The notes beneath the pieces were generated by a model that was not told the DNA's origin, searched no databases, and saw only the letters and a program-made list of their open reading frames with translations. Source: Conus ventricosus (lineage: Eukaryota > Mollusca > Gastropoda > Neogastropoda > Conidae). Taken from it: a stretch of 64,000 bases of DNA. Location: the NCBI GenBank assembly GCA_018398815.1, contig CM031616.1, forward strand, positions 72,218,353-72,282,352, in the 5' to 3' direction. This document shows, in pieces, positions 19,971-30,464 of the stretch (position 1 is the first letter of the stretch; each line of letters opens with the position of its first letter). A program made the translations under genes and the position numbers.

Positions 19971-20962
19971 GTCAAGAAAGAGTTCAGCATTGGGGGGTTC
20001 AACCTCTGAGGCGAAACCTTCCACCAGCGAGCCATGTGGTATAGCTGCAAGAAGATGGTGAAAGACAACCACAAGTCCCTTCAGTGTGGTCTATGTGAGC
20101 GATGGTTTCATGCATCATGTCAGGCAATATCTGAGGATATTTACGACGTAATTATGAAAGACAGTAATTCCAGTAATCCACAGCTCCACTGGTTCTGCAA
20201 CAGTTCATGCAACCTTTTTTGCCGGAAAAGTGTTTGCGAAGATGGCAAAACTTGAAGCTGACATCAGTACACTGACTGAGAAAGTCTGCACAGCAGAAGG
20301 CCGTATCACTAAGATTGAGGAGGGTGAGTTCACGGTGCCTATGAAGGAGGCCATTGTGAACATACAAAAAGATGTTCAGGAACAAGCTAATGCAAAGGCA
20401 TTAAACTTAGAGGACATTAAGTCTATGGCAGACACCAAAACGAAGGAACCGACAGCCGAACCTGAGGACAGACACAAGAGACAGACCAACGTGATGATTT
20501 TCAGACTCCCAGAGAGCACTTCTCAAGACAAGGAAAAAATGAAAAAGGACGATGAAGAGAAAGTTATGCAGGTTCTAAGAGAAATCGGATCCAGGAGCCA
20601 TCCAGTTGACATTCGACGCTTACGTACCCAGACGTCAGGGGACAGGCAAGCAAAGAAAAACAGACCTCTACAAGTGTCCTTCCCTAGTCAAGCAGCCCGT
20701 GATGAACACTTAGACCTTTCAATAAGGCAAAGAAAGAAGAAAAAAACAAGTGAGGGCGATGATGAGACTGTGTAGCACATTAGCCATGCGTCGAGATATG
20801 ACCCCTTCCGAAAGAAAACAAGAGGAGGAGCCCTTCAAAGAAATGAAGAGAAGGCAGGATGATTCACAGAAGTCAGGGGACGGGATTACCAGGTGGGTAC
20901 ACAGGAACAGTCAGGTGGTCAACATAGGGAAGTACCCACCAAAACCGCCAAACCAAGACTAA
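19971..20962 (+). pseudogene. Copy D: ORF1 with PHD-like finger, coiled coil and RRM-like core
   Basis: From MSRKSSALGGSTSEAKPSTS, one frameshift near 20050 leads to a PHD-like Cys/His cluster: SCKKM...LQCGLCERWFHASC...LHWFCNSSCN (about 20045-20220). A second shift near 20225 gives a coiled coil, AKLEADISTLTEKVCTAEGR. Then comes NVMIFRLPESTSQDKEKM (about 20490-20545), like the L1-type ORF1 RRM start, and after a shift near 20760 the C-terminal RRDMTPSERKQEEEPFKEMK. PHD-bearing ORF1 proteins are known in CR1/L2 elements of marine invertebrates. Confidence 0.75.
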
Positions 20963-21107
20963 GAATCGGTGCTAAGGGGAAAACCCCAACATCAGTACAT
21001 AACTGTAAAAACATTTTCAAGCTATAGTCAGTCTGACAGTTCTAGTCATTCTTCTTCCTTTGCTGTTCAGACTTCGAGTAATTTAAATGATTTATCTTCT
21101 TGCACAT

Positions 21108-21160
21108 AAGATAATGTTGCTTATAGCCCAGCCGACCGCAGAGGGCCACATCAGGGCTGT
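21108..21160 (-). mobile_element. 53-bp insertion with 10-bp target duplication
   Basis: TCTTGCACAT occurs at 21098-21107 and again at 21161-21170. The 53 bp between them interrupt copy D just before its endonuclease. A near-identical 43-nt stretch (one mismatch) lies inverted at 42009-42051. Both copies share the AAGATAAT end, so that is probably the 3' end of a very short, 5'-truncated retroposed piece. Confidence 0.75.
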
Positions 21161-21170
21161 TCTTGCACAT

Positions 21171-22250
21171 GCTTATATATGAACACTGATTGTTTGATGA
21201 ACAAAAGACCTGAGCTTCAAGCACTGATCGAATTGTATAGTCCTATTATCTTATTACAGAGGTAAAACCAAAGCACTGTCGATACCCAGTACAGGAATGT
21301 GAGATCTCACTGGATGGTTATGAACTCTTTCACAACTTGGAAAGGGGAGGGCGTGGGATTGCCCTGTATGCCAAGAGTAGCTTGAAACCATGTCTCAACG
21401 AGGAGTTAGCAACCGACTTTGAAGAATCAGTCTTCATAGAATGCAACCTGAGTGAGGGAACGTCTATCCTTGTGAGGCTTATCTACAGGAGCCCTAACAG
21501 CAGTGTAGAAAACAACAGCAGCCTAAATGACCTTCTGAGGAAAGTAACGGAGGCAAACCCAACCCGTTTGTTGCTCTTGGTGTGACTTCAGTTATCCAGA
21601 TATAGACTGGAAGAACGAAACCTGCAGTACAAAGAGGACCACCCTGCCTACCACTTCTTGAAAACATGCAAGGACTCCTTCCTGTTTCAGCATCAGAAAA
21701 AAAACCTACTCGCTACAGAGATGGCCAGTCACCAAGCCTTGTTGACCTAGTTTTCACAAATACAGAGGAAATTGTGAATGAGGTAGTTACCGACGCAGGC
21801 CTGGCTAAGAGCGACCATGCTGTGCTCAGAGTGAATCTGGCTTGCAGCAAGACTCAGAGTTGGAAAGACAGCAATACTCGTTACAACTTCTCAAAAGCCG
21901 ATACGGATAGAGTGGTCGAAGAACTGAGATCAGTGGACTGGGAATTGGGACTTAGGGACAAAACCACCAAAGAGACTTGGGCCTTCATCAAGAGCAAACT
22001 GAGCACTGCAATAGACAACCATGTTCCAAAGATCAAGGTGACAGGTAAGCAACCCAAGAAGTGGATGGACAAGGGAACCTTAAAGAGCGTTAGGAAGAAA
22101 CACCAGCTGTTTAGAAGATGGAGTAGGAAGAAACACCAGCTGTTTAGAAGATGGAGTGAAAGCAGAGATGGCAAGGAGTACATCAAAATATGCAAGAGTC
22201 CGCAACCAAGCCAGAAACGCAACCAGGAAAGCCCAGAGAAAACTTGAAAA
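21171..22250 (+). pseudogene. Copy D: APE-type endonuclease
   Basis: TDCLMNKRPELQALIELYSP, EVKPKHCRYP, ISLDGYELFHNLERGGRGIA, FEESVFIECNLSEGTSILVR, IYRSPNSSVEN; then, after a shift near 21580, DFSYPDIDWKNETC. Another shift is followed by SLVDLVFTNTEEIVNEVVTD, GLAKSDHAVLRVNL. All catalytic blocks are visible (E, DFxxPxIDW, SDH). The duplicated KKHQLFRRWS lies at about 22092-22157. Confidence 0.85.
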
Positions 22251-23083
22251 ATCTGTCGCAGCCCAGGCAAAGAAAAATCCAAAGCTTTCTGGTCCTATGT
22301 CAAGAACAAGACCACAACCAAAAGCGGTGCTGGAGATTTGAGAAAGAATGATGGCTCAAAGACCTCATCCGACCAAGAAAAAGCTAAAGTACTGAATGCT
22401 TTCTTTAAGAGTGTTTTTACAACTGATACAGATGACGATTTACCCGAACCATCCCAGTACTTTTTCAGCAGCGAACTAAGAAAGTTTGACATCACAGAGG
22501 ATAAGGTCAAGAAGCTTCTGGGTGAACTTCACACAGGGAAGTCACCAGGTCCGGACGGATTACACCGTCTAATCCTGTCAAAGGCAGCTGATGTATTGGC
22601 TATGCCCATCAGTCTGCTTTTCAGAAGATCACTGAATGAGGGTGTGATTCCTGATGATTGGTGCTGGGCAAACGTCACGCCTATTTTCAAAAAAGGCAGT
22701 CGTCTCTCTGCAAACAACTACGCCCAGTTAGTTTAACATGCATAGTTGGAAAGGTCATGGAGAAAATGGTCAGAGAAGCTCTGATTAACCATCTGGAAAG
22801 AAACAGTTTGATCAGTGACAAACAACATGGATTTGTAAGTGGTCGCTCATGCGTTACACAGCTGCTTGACGTTCTTGACACATGGACAGCGATCCTGGAT
22901 GATGGGGGCTCAGTGGACATAATCTACATGGACTTTCAAAAGGCTTTGCTGAGAGTCATGAACTCTTGGAATAGCCTCCCAGCTCACATAGTTACAGCTC
23001 CAACATTGAACACCTTCAAGTCTAGACTGGATGCCCACTGGAATAGCCTTCCCTCGAAGTTCAATCCAGTATGCTACGAATAG
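22251..23083 (+). pseudogene. Copy D: RT N-terminal half fused to ORF2 C-terminus
   Basis: KVLNAFFKSVFTTDTDDDLP, GKSPGPDGLHRLIL, NVTPIFKKGSRLSANNY; a shift near 22720; then LTCIVGKVMEKMVREALINH, KQHGFVSGRSCVTQLLDVLD and IIYMDFQKA (about 22918-22946). The next residues are LLRVMNSWNSLPAHIVTAPT and LNTFKSRLDAHWNSLP, the normal ORF2 end. The deletion removes the palm after the first Asp motif and the thumb. Confidence 0.88.
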
Positions 23084-23090
23084 GTGGTGG

Positions 23091-23495
23091 TAGCGCCAGT
23101 ACTGTTAGAAACCCCACGCATGGAAGTTCATAGGTGTAGACTTCTCAGAGAGAGACTGAGAGAGAGAGAGAGTGAGTGAGTGAGTGAGAGAATCTTAGAG
23201 TAGTTATACTATAGTCATTAGTAGAGGGAAAAATAATGCCTTTGACACCTTTCATCGCAGGCACACATGCGCGTGCGCAACCGCACACACACATCTGCAC
23301 ACTCACACACAACTCATGTCACACTGTACGCATACGCAAGCATGGTGCGAGAGCGCATGCACACACACATGCACATAAACACACACACATATAAACAAAC
23401 CCACACACACACATATAAACACAGACACACACAAAGACACACACGCACATGCACATTAACACACAGCGTATAAGCACACGCACACACACATGTAT

Positions 23496-23558
<63 letters not shown>

Positions 23559-23640
23559 TACTTACCTATGAGTTCAGCTATAGCACTGAAAGGCCATTGG
23601 TGGCTTTGGGCATTGGTGTCAAGAAAACCAGGATGAACCT

Positions 23641-23676
<36 letters not shown>

Positions 23677-23759
23677 CATGTCCTGTTTTCTTTCAAATCA
23701 ATACATAAATCATTTGTTTTTTAATCTTGAACAGTTGAAAGATCAAATCTACACAGTAA
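23091..23759. repeat. GA and CA microsatellites
   Basis: (GA)n at about 23150-23190, mixed CA-rich sequence at 23263-23552 ending in a pure (CA)n block, and (CA)n again at 23643-23674. Confidence 0.95.
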
Positions 23760-23925
23760 AGACAAAAGGATTTGTTAGTTATTGTAGTAATAGTATTTGT
23801 AGTTGGGTGTAAGGTGTACTATTGTATATGAGAAAGGTGAATGTAGTATGATTTTGTAAAGCGCTTAGAGAAATTCTTTTGATCAGGCGCTATAAGAAAC
23901 CATCATTATTATTATTATTATTACT
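23760..23925 (+). mobile_element. LINE/SINE 3' tail with GCGCT pair and (ATT)n
   Basis: 'tttgtaaagcgcttagagaa', then 'ggcgctataagaaa' and (ATT)5. This 'AAGCGCTTAGAG...GCGCTATAWAAA' tail followed by (ATT)n is a widespread retroposon 3' end in animals. The body upstream is not recognised. Confidence 0.6.
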
Positions 23926-23939
23926 TGTTTGCACAAATT

Positions 23940-24164
23940 ACTTTTTTCTTTCTTTCTTTCCTTTTTTTTTTCTTCTTCTTTTTTTCCATCCTTTTTTTTT
24001 TTTTTTTTTTTTTGGGGGGGGGGTTCAACTTTCATACTTTCTTCACATTTTCCCATTCTGCACTTTGCTGGCCAGAGAATGGTCTTGGGATTCTTTTTTT
24101 TTTTTTTGCTTATAGCAGTGAGAATACAAAAGAATGATAGGTGATATACACACACACACATACA

Positions 24165-24232
<68 letters not shown>

Positions 24233-24240
24233 TGGAGTGT

Positions 24241-24302
<62 letters not shown>

Positions 24303-24385
24303 CATATGTATGTATGCATGCGTGCGTGTAACTGCGTGTGTGCGTGCATGCGTGCGTGCATGCATGCATGCGTGCATGTGTGTGT
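23940..24385. repeat. Poly-T/poly-G and GT microsatellite
   Basis: T runs with a G8-9 block (about 24013-24022), then (GT)n from 24168 to 24300 with GTGTGA interruptions, then GCATGC-type repeats to about 24380. Confidence 0.95.
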
Positions 24386-24410
24386 GCGTGTCTGTCTGTC
24401 TGTCTATCTG

Positions 24411-24546
24411 TGTCTCTCCCTATCCATACAGCTGTTTAATCTCTCCCTATCCATACAGCTGTTTAATCTCCCTATCCATACAGCTGTTTAATCTCTCCCT
24501 ATCCATACAGCTGTTTAATCTCTCCCTATCCATACAGCTGTTTAAT
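24411..24546. repeat. 27-bp minisatellite, 5 copies
   Basis: The unit is ctctccctatccatacag plus ctgtttaat. One copy is 4 bp short. Confidence 0.95.
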
Positions 24547-25139
24547 CATCATCAATGACGTGGACATGTTTCCGTTTGTGATTCACCTTGATTAAAAAAA
24601 ATTATTGTTGTTGTTTTTCTTTTTGTTCACTTTTGTTTGCTCTTGTTTTCCCCTTCCATGGTCATGGAAGAGAACATGTAGGACCCCTAATTTTTTTCAG
24701 AAATTTCCCAGAACTCTGAAATTCTGCCTTTAGTTAGACATCACTGAAAGTAAACAATTTCCCAAATTTGAAGTCAGTATCTTAAATAGTTTTGAAAATA
24801 TTCTAGGTTTTTTTTTTCTTTTCTTTTTGCGTTAAAGTATGTATGGAACGAGATGGAAAAAGGACGATATGGCATTTTGGGACACATGTCACAGAGAAAT
24901 AGATGCAGGTTTCATACAGTGTCACTGACTATGACATATCTGTAGTACAAGGAACATGAAAAAGCAAAAACCACAGCATACAAGAGCTCCATGGTTTTTT
25001 TTTATGTCATCTCAAAAAAGGGCCATCATAATATTTTTTTAACAGAAATACACAAGATACCATATTTAGCACCATACTGACAGAAAAACTACCCAAAACT
25101 GCAAAATAAAACTTATTGTTCTAAAACAACAACATGCAT
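24547..25139. other. No feature recognised
   Basis: A/T-rich unique sequence with short T runs; no coding signal. Confidence 0.6.
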
Positions 25140-25400
25140 ACAGTATGCCTAATTTTTTCCACACATCTACCACATTCAATAAGGAAGATACAAACACCCC
25201 AAATCATGAAAAATTGCAATTTCAAAAGTGTGCATTTGCTAAGAACTCACATTTTGCTACAGGCAACAATTATGTATCCCAGGTTCTATTCAAGCTACAA
25301 GACTGTTTAAAATGTCAAAATGCTCACCCTGAAGTGAACAGTTCATCTGAGTGCATTTCAGGCACCAGAAAAACATTACAGGGGATTTTTTTATGAATGT
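25140..25400. repeat. Left copy of a diverged duplication flanking a minisatellite
   Basis: It shares the order and spacing of 'tcaaaatgct', 'agtgaa', 'agttcatctg' and 'gcatttcagg' with 25800-26010. The minus strand of each reads a short C-x2-C-like piece: WCLKCTQMNCSLQGEHFDIL here, LKCPQLNSLLHWKHFDM there. Similarity is weak, and the function is unknown. Confidence 0.4.
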
Positions 25401-25479
25401 TTGATTACAAAGGTAATTTCTGTCAAAGCTGCACTGCTCCTGCTTCCAAGCTCTACCCCAGCCATATGTGCAGCAAAAC

Positions 25480-25782
25480 TGAACAAACAAAAGAGTATTG
25501 TAGGTCTGTAGTTGAACAACAAAAGAGTATTGTAGGTCTGTAGTTGAACAAACAAAAGAGTATTGTAGGTCTGTAGTTGAACAAACAAAAGAGTATTTGA
25601 GGTCTGTAGTTGAACAAACAAAACAGTATTGTAGGTCTGTAGTTGAACAAACAAAAGAGTATTGTAGGTCTGTAGTTGAACAAACAAAACAGTATTGTAG
25701 GTCTGTAGTTGAACAAACAAAAGAGTATTGTAGGTCTGTAGTTGAACAAACAAAACAGTATTGTAGGTCTGTACTTTGGCTG
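25480..25782. repeat. 33-bp minisatellite, about 9 copies
   Basis: The unit is gagtattgtaggtctgtag plus ttgaacaaacaaaa. Several copies alternate between AGAGTATT and ACAGTATT, suggesting a 66-bp higher-order unit. Being 11 codons long, it stays open on both strands. Confidence 0.95.
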
Positions 25783-25799
25783 ACAGTCTCACAAGTTTT

Positions 25800-26010
25800 T
25801 CATTCTGTTGCTGGCCTGTTCAATCAGAAGAAAAGACATTTCAAAGAATGTACTTTATACAACTCACAACATGAATATTCTTGCAAGTGATGACATTGCA
25901 TTTCAGGATCTTCTGAAGCTACAACTGTCATATCAAAATGCTTCCAGTGAAGTAAAGAGTTCAACTGTGGACATTTTAGACTAAAATATCTAATCAGACA
26001 GAGTTTGCTA
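25800..26010. repeat. Right copy of the diverged duplication
   Basis: Counterpart of 25140-25400 on the other side of the 33-bp array. Confidence 0.4.
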
Positions 26011-26309
26011 AGCATTTCATTACATGGTTAACTTTCCTTAAATACTTGCAGTATGCTACTTGTGCACTTCATAAGTTCCTTTACGGAAATGTTCCTCAGA
26101 GATTGGCACATTACTGGCATCCAGTCCAAACACTGCAGCACCAGATAAATGGTTGTCTGTCCTGAATTTGTCCAATTCAGTAATTAGTCGACTGGGGACC
26201 ACATCAATGTTTGAAAGCGATGCACTGTAGTCTTTTTCACAGTCAAGCAGGCATGCTGTGATATCCCAAACTTTTGGGTAAGTGAATCCCTTTCAGCCTT
26301 TTAAAAGTC

Positions 26310-26476
26310 TTAGACTTCACAAACACATGTAAGTGGATGAACATATTCAGTGGTCTTGACAATCAGGTTCTCCACCTGAGGTAAATCTTTCCCAAATTTC
26401 TGACGTAAGTTTTTCTGTAGAGTTCTCCAGCCACATCTCATCTTCTTTAACTCCTGTGGAAGAAAAGCAAGCTGAA
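26310..26476 (-). CDS. Possible exon of an unidentified gene
   Basis: On the minus strand, a pyrimidine tract and TTCTTCCACAG precede GAGTTAAAGAAGATG..., a credible 3' splice site at about 26459. One frame reads ELKKMRCGWRTLQKNLRQKF then GKDLPQVENLIVKTTEYVHP to a stop near 26310. Another reads GVKEDEMWLENSTEKLTSEI. CAG/GTGGAG near 26380 could be a donor. No family was recognised; it could equally be a chance frame. Confidence 0.3.
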
Positions 26477-26615
26477 GCTGAAGCAGTGGGCAGCTGGTAA
26501 ACACTGATATAGATGGAAGGGAAACCGGCCATACATGACCTCTGCCCCGCCCAGTCCCTTCAGCCTGCTCTTTCATCTTGCAGTATAACCCATCCTCTGG
26601 TGGAGAAACAAGAGA

Positions 26616-26716
26616 TAGACAAAAAGCTTCATATTTTGTAAAAACCTAGATAGACAACAGCTTCATATTTTGTAAAAACCTAGATAGACAAAAGCTTCAT
26701 ATTTTGTAAAAACCTA
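26616..26716. repeat. 36-bp tandem repeat, 3 copies
   Basis: The unit is aaaagcttcatattttgt plus aaaaacctagatagac. Confidence 0.9.
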
Positions 26717-26880
26717 CCAAAAAGTGATAATTATGACTACTTTCACCACAGTTTATCCACTTTGTCAATAAAAACATTGCAGAAAACTATTTTTAAATAC
26801 TCATGCTATCAGAAGCCTGTGTCTTCTCTTCATACAGTTTTCATGTGTGAGTTGGGTGCATACCTGTGAAATTGTTATAG

Positions 26881-26915
<35 letters not shown>

Positions 26916-27449
26916 AACAGAATGAGAAAAAGACACAGTTTGTCACAGTGTATGTGCATCACATGTGCTGGGCTGTTAAATTCACCACAGTTCCAGTCGG
27001 TAGTTAAATTGTATGTGATATTATACATTGGACGCAAGCTTTTAATCATCACATTGCAGCTGTGTTGCTAATGACAAAGTAAACAATTAACTGTGGAAGT
27101 GGTTGTATTGCCTCTGTGTGTGTGTGTGTGCATGCGTGCGTGCGTGCGTGCATGCATGTGTGTGGTTAACACTGTTTAATGAAAAATACATAACATTGTT
27201 TAATTTGAGAAGATCGCATTCTAACGCTGGAGAAGGGAATGGAAAGGGGGGTGGAGAGGGATGGGGTGGGTGGAAGATGTATTATTTACAAGCAGTCACA
27301 TAACAAACTCATTATTCCCCCATTATAACACAATAAAAAAACAAATGTAATGTGCTATAATCATATTCTGGGTTAAATTCTTGATCAGTAATGTCACCAA
27401 ATACTTTGAACAACTGTGAAGTGTTGACTCGCGAAGCAATCTGGTTCAG
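26717..27449. other. No gene; two GT microsatellites
   Basis: (GT)n at 26884-26914 and GTGT/GCGTGC at about 27112-27165. The rest is A/T-rich unique sequence. Confidence 0.6.
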
Positions 27450-27900
27450 ACGAGCAATCACAATGTTTCAAAAAATAGTAACAAGTGCCTTCTGAATCTG
27501 TATCTGTAGAATACGTTGCTGTTTATTAGAAAGGAGTTTCTGAACTGCTCAGTCTGAGCTCTGTTGACTTGGAAGGATCTTGAATTGTTCCTGACGTGGT
27601 TGGAAATGGCACTTGTTGTACTAAATTCACTATAATCGTGGGGTTTGATGTGACGTCCCGCTTTTGTGTGGAGTCAGGAAGTCAGCTGGCGGTATGGCCG
27701 GCACCATCCCCTCAACCACCCTGTACAGGAATGTGAGACGTAGGTCACTTCTATGTTGCTGTAACGTTGGCAGCTGCAGGGTTGACAGCATGTTGGTGAT
27801 GGCGCCGTGGTATCTTTCTACAAAAGTTTTAATATCGTCGCCGATAACGCTGCAGATCGCTGAATATTGATGAAGAATCGCACCACCCCTCACCACTCGT
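27450..27900 (-). pseudogene. LINE ORF2 C-terminal fragment (L2/CR1-like)
   Basis: The minus strand reads MLSTLQLPTLQQHRSDLRLT then FLYRVVEGMVPAIPPADFLT (about 27680-27800). It continues after a shift with NHVRNNSRSFQVNRAQTEQF RNSF-like residues (about 27530-27600). This matches the LINE C-terminal pattern 'L.L.TL..RR...RL...Y.I..GLV...P...L.P...R..H...F......FRNSFFP'. It is 5' truncated and decayed. Confidence 0.75.
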
Positions 27901-28439
27901 CGGCGGCACCATAATGACTCGAACAAGTGAACATAAAAAAAAAGGGGGTTCCACTTCTCGCGATTCGGGGACACAGTATGCTAATTAGAAGCGAAACATC
28001 GGCTGTCGTCTGTTTTAGAAAATGAAATAAACTCTTTCATTGTGTGAGGACCGATTGATGTTATCAGTGTTTTTGCTTTATTGCCACTAAAAAGTATGAT
28101 TTTGTTTCATCTCTTAGTATCTCTTAAAATCACACGAACTTCGCACCGTCTTGTAGCCGTGAGTTTTTCATAAATTAAGCAAAATAAAATCAAATGAAAA
28201 ACAAAGGAAAAAAAAAAAATATATATATAGATACAACGCATCATACAGCGTCCCCTGTGAATTTTCCGAGACAGGGAGGCCTAACCCTTGCGCAGCAGGA
28301 GGCCGCCGCGGAGAACCGGTTCTTGGAGCGACGTTCTAACCCGTATTGCTCGCCAACTTTCAAAACTTGTAATTCGCTAACATGACAAAAAGGAAACACA
28401 AACTGACTCAGAAAAGGTGTTTATTATGTTCAAACACTA
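27901..28439. other. No gene recognised; retroposon-like motif near 27985
   Basis: 'agaagcgaaacatcggctg' is followed about 25 bp later by 'aaatgaaataaactctttca', which has the look of a retroelement 3' end. Poly-A and a short TA run lie at about 28207-28226. Confidence 0.4.
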
Positions 28440-28628
28440 CCACAACCAAGGGGAAAACTACCGAGATACGAGGTGTGGACGGCGACTGATGTTCATGTCC
28501 ACTGCCACAACCAAGGGGTAAAACTACCAAGATACGAGGTGGGACGACGACTGGTGTTCATGTCCACTGCCACAACTATGGGGAAAACTACCGAGATACG
28601 AGGTGTGGACGATGACTGGTGTTCATGT
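28440..28628. repeat. 65-bp tandem repeat, 3 copies
   Basis: The unit begins ccacaaccaaggggaaaact, continues accgagatacgaggtgtgg, and ends gttcatgtccactg. Copies differ by a few SNPs and small indels. Confidence 0.93.
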
Positions 28629-29704
28629 CACTGTTGCTGCTAACCCAGCCTATCGCGGCCAGCGGTCTTAGCCAACCTAAGAAAATCTCCAATCTTCAGT
28701 TTGTAAGGTCAGCCGTCATTATTGACTATTATTGACCTTTGTGCGCAGAGGTGTAAGATGAAAAGAAAATAGGTCTATTAGGGACAACATAAAGATAGCA
28801 GAGGATCTATAGTAGCCTCAGCACCCCGACCACATAGGCCCTACCCCTGAGTTCAGCCCCGGGGCAGAAGAGAGGTTCGGCAGGCAGGAGGTTAAGCTGG
28901 GATTTACTGAAGAAGTCAGTTTCCTTGTACAGTGAATTTTTCTTGATGGAATTATAAGAGATGATTGTGTTTTGCTAAACTAAATATGCGATTTACAAGC
29001 TTGTGTATGAATGTAACAAACAGAAGTAAAACTATCAGGGAAAATATTCATCCATGTGAGTGTGAGTGCGTGGTAGCCCACTCTGTGTGAGTTTGTAGGC
29101 GCAAAAGTGCGTGTGCAGTGCGCGCGTGCGCACAGCGCGCGCGTGTGTGTTTGTGTTGACATTTGTTTGTGTTAACTCATTATTAAAGACAAATCGTTAA
29201 CAAAGTAATATCACTGTGAACTAAGATCATTCATCACAGACATGCACAATGAACACCTTACACCCCCCCCCCCTCCCCCCACAAAAAAAAGAAAAAAAGA
29301 AGAAAAAAAGAAGTGAGAAACAAGGCTTAGTGCATTGAATTAACGAGTTTGTTGCGATAATAGCACCACAAAGTATGATCATCATGCAATCTTTGCCGTC
29401 TACGAGAGAATGATGAACTCGCTCTCTCCTCCTCCGCGCGCGCGCGGCATGACGTGTTGTCTTCGTCAGTCCAGGAAAAACACTGATTTCTTTACTCAAG
29501 TAAGTGTTAAGAACGTAAAATCGAACTTCGAAAAATACTGTGTAAATGTGATGTCAGCCACAATGTTGTGCTGACGCGTCTGATCGTTTTTGTGGTGTAA
29601 TTAGAGAGAGAGAGAAAAAAAAAAAGTTCCAGCCGACAGCCTTAGGCCGGCCATGGCGTGGTGCGTGCCGGCCGGCGGCATGCAGGAGTAGGGCGTAGCT
29701 AGAT
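28629..29704. other. No gene recognised; simple-sequence patches
   Basis: A GTGT/GCGC-rich patch at about 29055-29155, poly-C at about 29261-29280, poly-A/G at about 29280-29320, and GCGCGCGC near 29438. The short frames here have no motif. Confidence 0.6.
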
Positions 29705-30330
29705 GTGTCGGCTGTAGGTTACACCACCCATGATGCCAGCCATGGGGCCCCACTACTCGATCCATGGCCAAAGACACCGTATATTGTGTGCGGGGGTAAC
29801 CTCGAACAGATAACGGACACGCTTGATCCAATACAGAAAACAGTTACATGTGTTAAACAGTGTATGCCCCACTGGAGGTTTGCACTACATCACAGGTACA
29901 TGGGGAAATACATGCCTACAGGAGTAAAATGCACATGGAAAAATTACCGTGCACAACACAAAGAATATGACTGCTCTGAAGACTTTACCACCATCTCTCC
30001 AATTCCCTCTGACCTCTGCCAATCAACGATAGAGATGAGATCAGAGGAAGTCAAGATTCTTAAGATGCATATATGCTATACAACGGGTACCATTCTTATA
30101 CAGGGAAAGCATGTCTACAGTGGGTGGATGAGGAGTTCGACAGGCTGCGTACTATTGTACACACACTGGGTGTGCCTGCGTGCTCTGACCCACTCTCCAT
30201 CACACACATGTGCGTGCCAGACATGGGAGCAGCGACGGCCGAGGCGAAAGGCGTTGGGGTGTGTGCAGTGGATGAGGCCAGCACTGATGCGACCATGAAA
30301 GAAGACACGCGCTACGGGCAGAAACGGTGA
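29705..30330 (+). pseudogene. Probable LINE-associated ORF fragment ('YTTGTILIQGKH' type)
   Basis: One frame (29705 to about 30115) ends in LKMHICYTTGTILIQGKHVY. A +1 shift continues as QWVDEEFDRLRTIVHTLGVP to a stop at 30330. The hydrophobic 'hYxTTGTIxxQG...W...EF..L' pattern recurs in repeat-associated proteins of molluscs and cnidarians, often upstream of an endonuclease/RT. I recognise it only as such and give no function. An assembly gap follows. Confidence 0.4.
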
Positions 30331-30364
30331 GGAGGAACGCCTTTGGTCCTGCAGCCCCCCCCCC

Positions 30365-30464
30365 NNNNNNNNNNNNNNNNNNNNNNNNNNNNNNNNNNNN
30401 NNNNNNNNNNNNNNNNNNNNNNNNNNNNNNNNNNNNNNNNNNNNNNNNNNNNNNNNNNNNNNNN
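30365..30464. other. Assembly gap of 100 N
   Basis: Exactly 100 N directly after a C10+ run. The true gap length is unknown. Confidence 1.

Larger units (their letters stand above)
19790..23090 (+). mobile_element. CR1-like LINE copy D with PHD-type ORF1 and internal deletion
   Basis: Order: PHD-finger ORF1, coiled coil, ORF1 core, endonuclease, first half of RT, then a jump straight to the last ORF2 residues. About 1 kb, including the FADD motif, is deleted. A 53-bp foreign insertion (21108-21160) and a 33-bp in-frame duplication (about 22092-22157) are also present. Confidence 0.85.

Noticed and set aside
27985..28010. GCGAAACATCGGC as a hammerhead ribozyme
   Set aside because: No CUGANGA is found at a fitting distance upstream, so only a GAAA-like word remains.
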